Assembly: GCA_937927565.1 (NCBI GenBank)
Contig: CALBDV010000612.1
Location: 1 to 5,296, forward strand
DNA length: 5,296 bases
Reading direction: 5' to 3'
Source of the DNA: an uncultured Holophagales bacterium
Lineage (GTDB): Bacteria; Acidobacteriota; Thermoanaerobaculia; UBA5066
In this document: positions 1 through 5,296 of the stretch, piece after piece
Layout of the letters: each line of letters starts with the position of its first letter
Numbering within the stretch: the stretch's first letter is position 1
The notes under the pieces: generated by a model
Told to the model about the DNA's origin: nothing
Databases searched by the model: none
Seen by the model: only the letters and a program-made list of their open reading frames with translations
Position numbers and translations under genes: made by a program

Positions 1-2
1 CC

Positions 3-260
3 CTCGTTCGCCTCACCCGCATGTCCTCCAAGGACGTCAAGAAGCACGAGCGCAGCGACTCCGTTGGCGACCGCCATGCCGAGACCTGGGCTTCCGGCTC
101 CACGGAGCTCACTTTCAAGTACAAGACCTCGTTCGTCTGCCCGGAGGCCGACTCCACCTGCGCGCACACGGACTATGAGGGGCAGATCAGGTTCACGAAT
201 GGATCCGCCAGACAGCCTCTCGCCGTGTGGGGCAGCTGCTGGTGCCCGAACGGTGACTGA
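3..260 (+). CDS. C-terminal fragment of an unrecognised cysteine-containing protein
   Basis: The frame is open to the left edge, with 85 visible residues ending at TGA 258-260, so this is most likely the 3' end of a longer gene. An ATG at position 21 is possible as a start, but no ribosome-binding site or -10-like element precedes it, and the frame continues upstream with sensible codons. Third codon positions are mostly G or C, which supports real coding. The N-terminal visible third is charged and lysine-rich. The rest looks like beta-strand material (ELTFKYKTSFVC, then GQIRFTN) and carries four cysteines: one pair spaced C-x6-C and a CxC pair (SCWCPNGD) at the extreme C-terminus. These could form disulfides or bind a metal; the sequence does not say which. 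I recognise no family and assign no function. Confidence 0.5.
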   Translation, partial: LVRLTRMSSKDVKKHERSDSVGDRHAETWASGSTELTFKYKTSFVCPEADSTCAHTDYEGQIRFTNGSARQPLAVWGSCWCPNGD

Positions 261-353
261 CCCGGCACGCAGCGGACTCCCGTGAGAGGGCCGATCGCGC
301 GGACTTCGACGCCCAGCGGCCCCTGTCACGAGGCTCTAACATCGGAAACCCGC

Positions 354-376
354 AACGCAGGTCCCAACCCTGCGTT
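354..376 (+). terminator. Perfect 8-bp hairpin, possible terminator of the upstream gene
   Basis: AACGCAGG (354-361) and CCTGCGTT (369-376) are exact reverse complements separated by a 7-base loop. The hairpin lies about 95 bases after the upstream stop codon. No clear T-run follows (the next bases are CATGCATTT), so it does not meet the usual intrinsic-terminator pattern. An operator or a structured RNA end are alternatives. Confidence 0.3.
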
Positions 377-465
377 CATGCATTTCGAGCTGTCGGGTCG
401 TTCGGGTGCTGGTGGGAGCGTCCAGGAGAAGGGCCTCCATCGCCACCCACCGCCGCGACACCCGC

Positions 466-493
466 TTGCGCCGTGGAGATCCGCGCGTAGAGT
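466..493 (+). promoter_or_regulatory. Promoter-like -35/-10 pair adjoining the cNMP-domain gene start
   Basis: TTGCGC (466-471) and TAGAGT (488-493) are separated by 16 bases, resembling a sigma-70-type -35/-10 pair in GC-rich DNA. Only seven bases lie between the -10 element and the ATG at 501, so transcription would begin at or next to the start codon and give a leaderless or nearly leaderless mRNA. There is no Shine-Dalgarno sequence in the preceding bases. This architecture is the main reason to choose 501 over the upstream in-frame ATG at 282. Confidence 0.45.
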
Positions 494-500
494 TCCCTCG

Positions 501-1880
501 ATGGGATTCTTTTCCGAAGGGCCGAGGGGCGACTCCGCTGCCATACGGGAGCTCGTCGAATCGGCTCGCAGGCGGCTGAAGGAGAACCCCGACGACGCCG
601 GGGCCGTGCTGAAGCTCGCGGACGCCCTCGTCGCCAGCGGCCGGAAGACGGAGGCCGTCCGGCTCCTCAACCGGTATGGGCCGATCGTCCAGTCCAGAGG
701 CTGCCTCGAGGAGGCGATCGCCATCTACAAGAAGGCCTCACAGCTCGACCCGGACTGCGATCTCACTTCCTCCACGTACCTCTCGCACCTCCAGCTGAAG
801 AAGATCCTGGAGGCCGAGAAGGCGGCTCCGCCGGTGGCGCCTCCCGTTCCGGCCCCGCCCCCGTCCGGCAATTTCACCCGACCGGGTCCCGACCCTCCTC
901 CCCCGAGCGGCGCCTTTCCGAAGCCGGAGCCGGTCCCGGGTCCTCCGTCCAGCGGTTTCTTCCCGCGCCCGACGCTTCCCGAGAGTCCACCGCCGAGCGG
1001 CTCGTTCGCGCTGCCCGAGCCGGCCGCGCCTCCTTCGGCATGGAGCCTGAAAAGAGAGGCCGTCCACGGCGCAAGGCCCGGAATCCCCCTCCTCCGGGAC
1101 ATTCCCCCGGTCCTGATCGACCTCGTCCTCCAGCGGATCAACCTGCTCACGCTCGCAGCGGGTGAGGTCCTGTTTCGCGAGGGGAGCGAGGGGAGCTCCG
1201 TCTTCTTCGTGGTCCGGGGAACGCTGGACGTATCCACCCGGAACGACCTCGGCAAGGAGGTCGTCCTCCGAACGGCGAGAGACGGAGAGGTGGTAGGAGA
1301 AACGTCCTTCCTCACCGCTCTGCCCAGATACGCCACCGTGACGGCCCGGGAACCGTCCTACGTCCTCGAGCTCGACCACAACGCTCTCGCGCCCATCGCC
1401 CGCAAGTTCCGCCCGCTCGCCGATGCGCTGAACCGGCTCTACGAGGAACGAGTTCTCGGCACCGCGCTCGCCCGCTCTCGGGTCTTCGGAGTCCTTTCGG
1501 AGATCGAACAGCGGCAGCTGACGCAGAAGCTCAGGCCGGCCGCGGTACAGGCGGGAACGCTGATCGTGAGGCAGGGCGTCCCGGCGAAGGGGACCTACAT
1601 CGTCAAGCGGGGTGCGTTCCGCGTGACCTTCCGCACCGGCGATCGGGAGGTCGCGGTTTCGCTCCTCAGGCCGCACGAGGCCTTCGGCGACCTCGCCGGG
1701 GAACGCGAGCTGCAGGCCGAGTCGGTCACGGCCGTGACCGAGTCGGAGCTCCTCTGCCTCGCAACGGAGGACCTCGCGGCCTTTCGCTCCGGAAGCCCTC
1801 AGCTCTCCGCGGCCCTGGAAGCGCTCCGGCTCGAGCGGGCCGAGAGCTGCGTGGTGGCGCTGCGCGCCGCGCGCCGCTGA
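501..1880 (+). CDS. TPR-like protein with tandem cyclic-nucleotide-binding domains
   Basis: This 459-residue protein is probably a cytoplasmic signalling or scaffold protein. Residues about 16-85 form TPR-like helices (LKLADALVASGRKTEAVRLL, then EEAIAIYKKASQLDP). Residues 110-180 are a proline-rich linker with four SGxF motifs. Two cNMP-binding (Crp/PKA-type) beta-barrels follow, about 197-310 and 324-435, each with the pattern of a conserved glycine after beta-strands (FVVRG, YIVKRG). The phosphate-binding cassette of domain 1 is well kept: G266-E267 and R276-Y-A-T-V match the canonical GE...RxAT pattern, so it probably binds a cyclic nucleotide. In domain 2 the equivalent stretch starts GDLAGERE and lacks the arginine (QAESVT), so it is probably structural. 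No helix-turn-helix, kinase or channel segment is visible, so it is not an ordinary Crp regulator; output is probably through TPR or linker contacts (inference). There is no signal peptide. Start 501 is chosen over 282 because the extension looks non-coding and 501 directly follows a -10-like element. Confidence 0.88.
   Translation: MGFFSEGPRGDSAAIRELVESARRRLKENPDDAGAVLKLADALVASGRKTEAVRLLNRYGPIVQSRGCLEEAIAIYKKASQLDPDCDLTSSTYLSHLQLKKILEAEKAAPPVAPPVPAPPPSGNFTRPGPDPPPPSGAFPKPEPVPGPPSSGFFPRPTLPESPPPSGSFALPEPAAPPSAWSLKREAVHGARPGIPLLRDIPPVLIDLVLQRINLLTLAAGEVLFREGSEGSSVFFVVRGTLDVSTRNDLGKEVVLRTARDGEVVGETSFLTALPRYATVTAREPSYVLELDHNALAPIARKFRPLADALNRLYEERVLGTALARSRVFGVLSEIEQRQLTQKLRPAAVQAGTLIVRQGVPAKGTYIVKRGAFRVTFRTGDREVAVSLLRPHEAFGDLAGERELQAESVTAVTESELLCLATEDLAAFRSGSPQLSAALEALRLERAESCVVALRAARR
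855..1022 (+). repeat. Four-copy PPxSGxF motif array in the proline-rich linker
   Basis: Within the cNMP-domain protein the motif PP[PS]SGxF occurs four times, with the SG pairs at residues 122, 136, 151 and 166, a spacing of 14, 15 and 15. Each copy is followed by a short basic or proline-rich tail (TRPGP, PKPEP, PRPTLP, ALPEP). The serine is encoded TCC in the first copy and AGC in the other three. Those two codon types are not joined by a single silent change, so the repeat is kept at protein level and is not a recent DNA duplication. The array resembles a multivalent short linear motif; the partner is unknown. Confidence 0.75.
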
Positions 1881-1904
1881 CGGGAACGCAGCCGCTGCTA
1901 GAAT
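1877..1904 (+). promoter_or_regulatory. Promoter-like -35/-10 pair for the RpiR-type regulator, with a palindrome in the spacer
   Basis: CTGACG (1877-1882) and TAGAAT (1899-1904) are 16 bases apart. The -35-like element overlaps the stop codon of the preceding gene. Eleven bases separate the -10 element from the ATG at 1916, giving a predicted leader of only about five bases, and no Shine-Dalgarno site is present. The spacer contains a perfect 5+1+5 palindrome, GCAGC-C-GCTGC (1888-1898), placed where a bound repressor would block RNA polymerase. Autoregulation through it is an inference. Confidence 0.45.
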
Positions 1905-1915
1905 CCAAGCCCTCC

Positions 1916-2857
1916 ATGTCAGCCGACGACGTGCCCCCGGACGTCCAGGTCCGCCTCAAAGACGTCTACCACGAGCTCCCCGAGGCGATGCGCCGGATCG
2001 CCGACGCTCTCATGTCCGACTCGCTCCTCGGCGCGCTCTGGGGGATCGAGTCGATGGCCGAGCGGGCCAACGTGAGCATCGGCACCGTGGTGCGGTTCTC
2101 GAAGAGACTCGGCTACAGGGGCTTCAGCGACTTCCGCGACGCCCTGAGAGAGGCGTGCCAGCTCCGCTCGGAAGGGGACCCGCTCGAGGCCCTGGAGGCT
2201 CCCACGGACCCGTTCTGGGCCCTCACGGAGGTCGTCCGCCGCGACCAGGACAACCTGAACCGTCTGCTTCAGACGCTCGACCATGTCACGCTCGAGTCCG
2301 CGACCCAGCTCCTGATGGGCTCCCGTCACAGGGTTCTGCTCGGCCGCGGGGTCTCGCACGTGATGTGCCAGGTCCTGGCATTCAACCTCACGCAGGCGGG
2401 CCTTCCCTGCATCGCCGCGAACCCGTCCGACTTCTCCAACCAGGTGGCGATCCTCGGAGAGGGAGATGTCCTCGTGGTCGTCAGCTGCGCCCCGTTCAGC
2501 CGGGAGACCGTCGACGCGGCGGCCTTCGCGAAGCGATCCGGCATCCCGGTCCTGGCCTTCACCGACCGGAAGGACTCACCCCTTTCGAAGAATGCGGTCG
2601 TGTCGATCGTCCTGCCGTCCGAGGACTTCCTCTTCAGCTTCGGGCTTTCGACGTTCTCGGTTCTCTCGCACGCTCTCGCGATTGCGGTCGCATCGAAGGA
2701 CTCTGCCGGAACGGTTCGCCGGCTGAAAGCCGCCGACGAGGTCGCGCAGCCTCTCTTCGTGGAACACTGGCTCCCGATGCAGCCGGGCGCGATCCGGGTG
2801 GTGCGGCCGCCGAAGCCGCCTGCGCCGCTGCAGACGACGAAGCCTCAGGACCCCTGA
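1916..2857 (+). CDS. MurR/RpiR-family transcriptional regulator (HTH plus SIS domain)
   Basis: This is a 313-residue DNA-binding regulator, a normal length for the family. Residues about 10-85 form the RpiR-type helix-turn-helix domain; the recognition region is visible at 46-77 (SMAERANVSIGTVVRFSKRL followed by GYRGFSDFRDAL). Residues about 125-260 form a SIS (sugar isomerase) sensor domain: a GRGVS loop at 143-147, then S190 and SRET (195-198), matching the sugar-phosphate loop of RpiR regulators, and AFTDRKDSPLSK (214-225), matching the family's TD..SPL segment. Family members usually sense phosphosugars or amino-sugar derivatives and control sugar or cell-wall catabolism. No sugar enzyme or transporter lies beside it here, so its ligand and targets cannot be read from context. 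The last 20 or so residues are a proline-rich tail without recognisable function. The gene starts 35 bases after the preceding stop, has its own promoter-like element and no Shine-Dalgarno site. Confidence 0.92.
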   Translation: MSADDVPPDVQVRLKDVYHELPEAMRRIADALMSDSLLGALWGIESMAERANVSIGTVVRFSKRLGYRGFSDFRDALREACQLRSEGDPLEALEAPTDPFWALTEVVRRDQDNLNRLLQTLDHVTLESATQLLMGSRHRVLLGRGVSHVMCQVLAFNLTQAGLPCIAANPSDFSNQVAILGEGDVLVVVSCAPFSRETVDAAAFAKRSGIPVLAFTDRKDSPLSKNAVVSIVLPSEDFLFSFGLSTFSVLSHALAIAVASKDSAGTVRRLKAADEVAQPLFVEHWLPMQPGAIRVVRPPKPPAPLQTTKPQDP

Positions 2858-2858
2858 G
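2844..2858 (+). other. Short hairpin over the stop codon of the RpiR-type gene
   Basis: CTCAGG (2844-2849) and CCTGAG (2853-2858) are exact reverse complements with a 3-base loop, and the TGA stop (2855-2857) lies in the second arm. There is no T-run after it, so terminator activity is doubtful; it could protect the 3' end of the transcript or be chance. Confidence 0.25.
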
Positions 2859-2879
2859 AGAGCCGTACCGCGCGCTCTG

Positions 2880-2902
2880 AGCCGGGTTGGTTCGGCTATC
2901 CT
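2880..2902 (+). promoter_or_regulatory. Inverted repeat and -10-like element before the TMTC-like gene
   Basis: TATCCT (2897-2902) resembles a -10 element and leaves seven bases before the ATG at 2910, so an initiating transcript would be essentially leaderless. No convincing -35 element is visible at the right spacing, and no Shine-Dalgarno site precedes the ATG. AGCCG (2880-2884) and CGGCT (2893-2897) form an inverted repeat whose right arm ends on the first base of the -10-like element. It could act as an operator, or as a weak hairpin ending the upstream transcript. Confidence 0.35.
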
Positions 2903-2909
2903 GCGGACC

Positions 2910-5042
2910 ATGGCCCGTCGCAGGCCCCGTCCGGTGGCCACTCGACCCGCTGCCCCCGCCCCCCAGGAGCCACCCCGTGACACCCGCAGGGTCTGGGCGG
3001 CACTCGCGGCGCTGCTGGTGGCCCTGGTCGCGATCTGGGTCTTCTTCCCCGTATTCGGCTTCGGCTTCGTCAACTACGACGACCCGGCCTACGTCCTCGA
3101 GAATCCTCACGTCCTCCGGGGCCTGACGGCCGAAGACGCGGCCTGGGCTTTCGGCGCGACGCACGCCTCCAACTGGCACCCGCTGACCTGGCTTTCCCAC
3201 ATGGCGGACGTGGAGCTGTTCGGCCTCGCGCCGGGCGGCCACCACGGGACGAGCCTGGTCCTTCACGTCGTCTCGTCCGCGGTGCTGCTCCTCCTCGTTT
3301 TCGCCTGGACCGGCAGCGTCGGCGTCGCGGCGGCCGTGGCGGCACTCTTCGCCTGGCACCCCGCCCACGTGGAGTCGGTGGCGTGGGTCTCCGAGCGCAA
3401 GGACGTGCTCTGCGCCCTGCTGCTCTGGCTCACCCTCGGGGCCTACACCGCGTACGCGCGCCGGCCGCCCGCTTCCCGCGGCCCGCTTCGTTACGCGGTC
3501 GTGTTGCTGCTCTTCGCGCTGGCCCTGATGGCCAAGCCGATGGCGGTCACGGCCCCGTTCCTGATGCTCCTGCTCGACGTATGGCCCCTCGGCCGGCTGC
3601 CGCTCGGGGTCGCGCCGGACGCTGCACGGGTGCGGGCCCTCCTCGTCGAGAAGCTGCCCCTGCTGGCCCTCGCCGCCCTGTCGAGCGCCGTGACGCTCGT
3701 CGCGCAGCGCGAGGCCGCCTCGAGCCTGGCAGCGCTCCCCTTGCCTGAGCGGCTGGGCAACGCCGCGGCTGCGCTCGTCGTCTATCTCGAGATGCTGGTC
3801 TGGCCGGCCGGCCTGGCCGTCTTCTATCCGCACAAGGGGGCACCGCCGCCGCTCGTCCTCGGCGGCTCTGTCCTTCTCCTACTCGCGCTGACCTGGGGTG
3901 CCTGGCACGCGCGCCGGCGCTTCCCCTTCCTGCTCGTGGGCTGGCTGTGGTTCGTGGGGAGCCTCGTCCCCGTGATCGGCCTGGTGCAGGTGGGCGAGCA
4001 GGCCCTGGCCGACCGGTATACCTACGTGCCGTACGTGGGGCTGGGCCTCGCTCTCGCGGAGGGCGCGCGGCAGCTCGCGCGGCGCCACGCCGTGGCGGGC
4101 CGCACGCTCGTCGCGGCCGGCGCCGTCTTCCTCCTGGCGCTCGCCCCGGCCGCGCGGCAGCAGGTCGACACCTGGCGCGACAGCGTGACCCTCTTCCGCC
4201 GGGCCCTGGAGGTGACGCGCGACAACCACGTGGCCGAGCGGCTGCTCGGCACGGCGCTGCTGGACGCGGGCGACGCGGCCGGGGCGGAGCGTCACCTGCG
4301 CGAGGCCGTTCGCCTGAGGCCCCGCTCCGCCGCGGCCCTCAACGCGCTCGGCGTTGCCCTGATGCAGCTCTCTCGGCCCGGCGACGCCGAGGCGGCACTC
4401 GACGCATTTCGGCGCGCCGCGGCCGCCGAACCCGGCGACGCGGCCTCGCGCAACAACCTGGGCAATGCCCTCGAAGCGCGCGGTAGCGTCGAGGACGCGC
4501 TCACCCAGTACCGCGAGGCGATCCGCCTCGCGCCGGGAGATGCCACCGGCCACCGCAACCTCGGCCTGACCCTGGCCGGACTGCGACGGCACGAGGAGGC
4601 CCGGATCGCACTGGAAGAAGCGGTGCGAATCGAACCTCGTCACGCTCCCACGCTCGGGGACCTGGGTAACGTCCTCGCGCAGCTGGGACGCGTCGACGAG
4701 GCCCTCGAGCGCTACCGTGACGCGCTTCGCCTCGACCCGACCTCTCGGCTCGTGCGCCAGAACCTGGCGCGCCTCCTCGCTCGTTCGGGCCGTCTCGAGG
4801 ATGCCATCGCCGTGCTGCGCCAGGGCCTGGACCGGGACGGCGACGACCACGGCGGTCGCCTGCTGCTGACGCAGCTCTACCTGGCTGCGGGACAGCAGAC
4901 AGCCGCCCGGCACGAGATGTCGATCCTAGAAGCTCGCGCACCCGCCGTGGCCCTCGACCTGAGGCGTCAGCTGCAGGCCGCTGCCGAACGAGCACCGGGC
5001 CGCGCCGCGACGAACGGCAGTTCCTCCGACAGCCTTCGATAG
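2910..5042 (+). CDS. TMTC-like multi-pass membrane protein with C-terminal TPR repeats (putative GT-C type glycosyltransferase)
   Basis: This 710-residue inner-membrane protein has an arginine-rich N-terminal tail (residues 1-27), about 11-12 hydrophobic segments between residues 28 and 415, then roughly seven TPR units from about 423 to 680. The first loop after segment 1 carries NYDDPAYV (55-62), whose acidic pair D57-D58 sits where GT-C enzymes keep catalytic or metal-binding acids. Further family hallmarks are NWHPLTWLSHM (88-98), GGHH (109-112), HPAHVESVAWVSERKD (150-165), MAKPM (207-211) and DRYTYVPY (368-375). This pattern is shared by bacterial TPR membrane proteins and eukaryotic TMTC protein O-mannosyltransferases. 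By that relationship it may transfer a sugar from a lipid carrier to exported proteins, with the TPRs on the same side as the acidic loop or contacting clients; this is inferred, not shown. No frameshift or truncation is seen. The start at 2910 gives a positive-inside N-terminus and directly follows a -10-like element. It lies 52 bases after the RpiR-type gene. Confidence 0.87.
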   Translation: MARRRPRPVATRPAAPAPQEPPRDTRRVWAALAALLVALVAIWVFFPVFGFGFVNYDDPAYVLENPHVLRGLTAEDAAWAFGATHASNWHPLTWLSHMADVELFGLAPGGHHGTSLVLHVVSSAVLLLLVFAWTGSVGVAAAVAALFAWHPAHVESVAWVSERKDVLCALLLWLTLGAYTAYARRPPASRGPLRYAVVLLLFALALMAKPMAVTAPFLMLLLDVWPLGRLPLGVAPDAARVRALLVEKLPLLALAALSSAVTLVAQREAASSLAALPLPERLGNAAAALVVYLEMLVWPAGLAVFYPHKGAPPPLVLGGSVLLLLALTWGAWHARRRFPFLLVGWLWFVGSLVPVIGLVQVGEQALADRYTYVPYVGLGLALAEGARQLARRHAVAGRTLVAAGAVFLLALAPAARQQVDTWRDSVTLFRRALEVTRDNHVAERLLGTALLDAGDAAGAERHLREAVRLRPRSAAALNALGVALMQLSRPGDAEAALDAFRRAAAAEPGDAASRNNLGNALEARGSVEDALTQYREAIRLAPGDATGHRNLGLTLAGLRRHEEARIALEEAVRIEPRHAPTLGDLGNVLAQLGRVDEALERYRDALRLDPTSRLVRQNLARLLARSGRLEDAIAVLRQGLDRDGDDHGGRLLLTQLYLAAGQQTAARHEMSILEARAPAVALDLRRQLQAAAERAPGRAATNGSSSDSLR

Positions 5043-5070
5043 GCGGGTCTGCTGCTCCGGCGACCGCCGG
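5042..5070. terminator. Candidate GC-rich hairpin in the convergent intergenic gap
   Basis: The 57-base gap between two convergent genes contains a possible stem of GGCGGGTC (5042-5049) with GACCGCC (5062-5068), seven pairs with one bulged G and a 12-base loop. An alternative, mutually exclusive stem is CCGGC (5057-5061) with GCCGG (5066-5070). Neither has a T-run on either strand. The position is right for a bidirectional terminator, but random GC-rich sequence gives such stems easily. Confidence 0.25.
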
Positions 5071-5099
5071 GCGGCCTCTCCTGCGGTGCCGCTCGAGCC

Positions 5100-5296
5100 T
5101 CAGGGCGAGAGTCTGAGGATCGCCTCCAGGACGCCCCCCGCGATGGCCCGTGCCTTGTCCGATACGGAGAAGCAATGCGCCTTCACGCAGCGGGGATCGA
5201 CGTCGCCCACCTTGAGCCCCTCGTGGGCCTCGAAGCCGGGCCGGATGACGCCCCGGACGACGCCGCCGATGGCCGCGTTCGCCGCCACGCCGCGGA
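5100..5296 (-). CDS. yqeB: YqeB / EF2563-family molybdenum-hydroxylase maturation protein, C-terminal fragment
   Basis: The gene runs leftwards from beyond the right edge to a TGA at 5102-5100; 64 residues are visible, so the N-terminal three quarters of the usual 260-270 residues is missing. The visible part matches the end of the selenium-dependent molybdenum hydroxylase system protein family: GGVVRGVIRPG, then GLKVGDVDPR and SDKARAIAGGVLEAIL, all in the usual order. Members are found with xanthine dehydrogenase-type and other molybdenum hydroxylases and are thought to help mature the enzyme or its cofactor; the biochemical role is not well established. Two cysteines fall in the segment after DVDPR (visible residues 36 and 41). 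The GTG at 5288 is in frame but internal to the conserved domain, and the frame stays open to the edge, so it is not the start. Convergent orientation and the 57-base gap separate it from the TMTC-like gene. Other molybdenum hydroxylase genes would be expected to the right. Confidence 0.8.
   Translation of the reverse strand, partial: RGVAANAAIGGVVRGVIRPGFEAHEGLKVGDVDPRCVKAHCFSVSDKARAIAGGVLEAILRLSP

Larger units (their letters stand above)
261..500. other. Intergenic region, 240 bases
   Basis: No convincing gene lies here. One frame is open from an ATG at 282 into the next gene, but the predicted peptide is low-quality (rich in R, P, G, H and S, no domain) and promoter-like elements sit at its 3' end. 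The region holds one clear inverted repeat (354-376) and a -35/-10-like pair (466-493) immediately before the ATG at 501. Confidence 0.6.

Noticed and set aside
64..285. Small overlapping reading frame on the + strand
   Set aside because: It is out of frame with the better-supported left fragment and is an arginine-, proline- and serine-rich shadow.
282..500. N-terminal extension of the cNMP-domain protein from an ATG at 282
   Set aside because: The added 73 residues are low-quality and domain-free, a hairpin and a promoter-like pair lie inside the stretch, and the ATG at 501 sits directly after a -10-like element.
738..1676. 312-residue antisense reading frame
   Set aside because: It is opposite the well-supported cNMP-domain gene, has no recognisable domain, and has shadow-type composition.
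2634..3833. 399-residue antisense reading frame
   Set aside because: It covers two convincing genes on the + strand and encodes arginine-, glycine- and glutamate-rich low-complexity sequence typical of antisense frames in GC-rich genes.
3879..4913. 344-residue antisense reading frame
   Set aside because: It mirrors the TPR-coding half of the TMTC-like gene; its regularity comes from the repeats on the other strand.
5098..5118. Inverted repeat CCTCAG/CTGAGG at the stop codon of the yqeB fragment
   Set aside because: It is only six pairs with a 9-base loop, mostly inside coding sequence, and has no T-run on either strand; chance is likely.
5286..5288. GTG as the start codon of the right-edge gene
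   Set aside because: It falls inside the conserved YqeB C-terminal region and the frame stays open to the window edge, so the gene is truncated and does not start here.
1..5296. A new multi-gene defence or mobile system
   Set aside because: There is no nuclease, transposase, integrase, toxin-antitoxin pair, CRISPR repeat or attachment site, and composition is uniform across the window; the genes look like ordinary chromosomal genes.

Overview
The window is high-GC bacterial DNA with dense coding, strong G/C preference at third codon positions, and three co-directional complete genes flanked by a gene fragment at each end. There is no RNA gene, CRISPR array, insertion sequence or origin that I can support. 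The gene mix (a TPR plus tandem cNMP-binding protein, a TMTC-like membrane TPR protein, a YqeB-type molybdenum-hydroxylase maturation protein) and the lack of Shine-Dalgarno sites fit a GC-rich soil or sediment lineage such as Acidobacteriota (Thermoanaerobaculia-like) or Myxococcota. That assignment is an inference from style, not a demonstrated placement.

Layout: (1) positions 3-260, + strand, are the C-terminal end of an unrecognised cysteine-containing protein that runs off the left edge. (2) Positions 261-500 are non-coding, with one 8-bp hairpin and a promoter-like pair directly abutting the next start. (3) 501-1880 encodes a 459-residue protein: N-terminal TPR-like helices, a proline-rich linker with four evenly spaced SGxF motifs, and two cNMP-binding domains, of which only the first keeps the ligand-binding cassette. 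(4) 1916-2857 encodes a MurR/RpiR-type regulator (HTH plus SIS domain). (5) 2910-5042 encodes a 710-residue multi-pass membrane protein with C-terminal TPRs, related to the TMTC/GT-C type glycosyltransferase-like family. (6) 5100-5296, - strand, is the C-terminal end of a YqeB (EF2563-family) protein running off the right edge and converging on gene 5.

How the genes work together: nothing in the sequence ties them into one pathway. Gaps of 35 and 52 bases, each holding its own -10-like element a few bases before the start codon, suggest that the three complete genes are separate or semi-independent transcription units with very short or absent 5' leaders. The best leads are the SGxF motif array, the active/degenerate cNMP domain pair in a protein with no visible DNA-binding domain, the shared leaderless-type start architecture, and a palindrome inside the putative promoter of the RpiR-type regulator. 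I see no convincing evidence for a wholly new multi-gene system.
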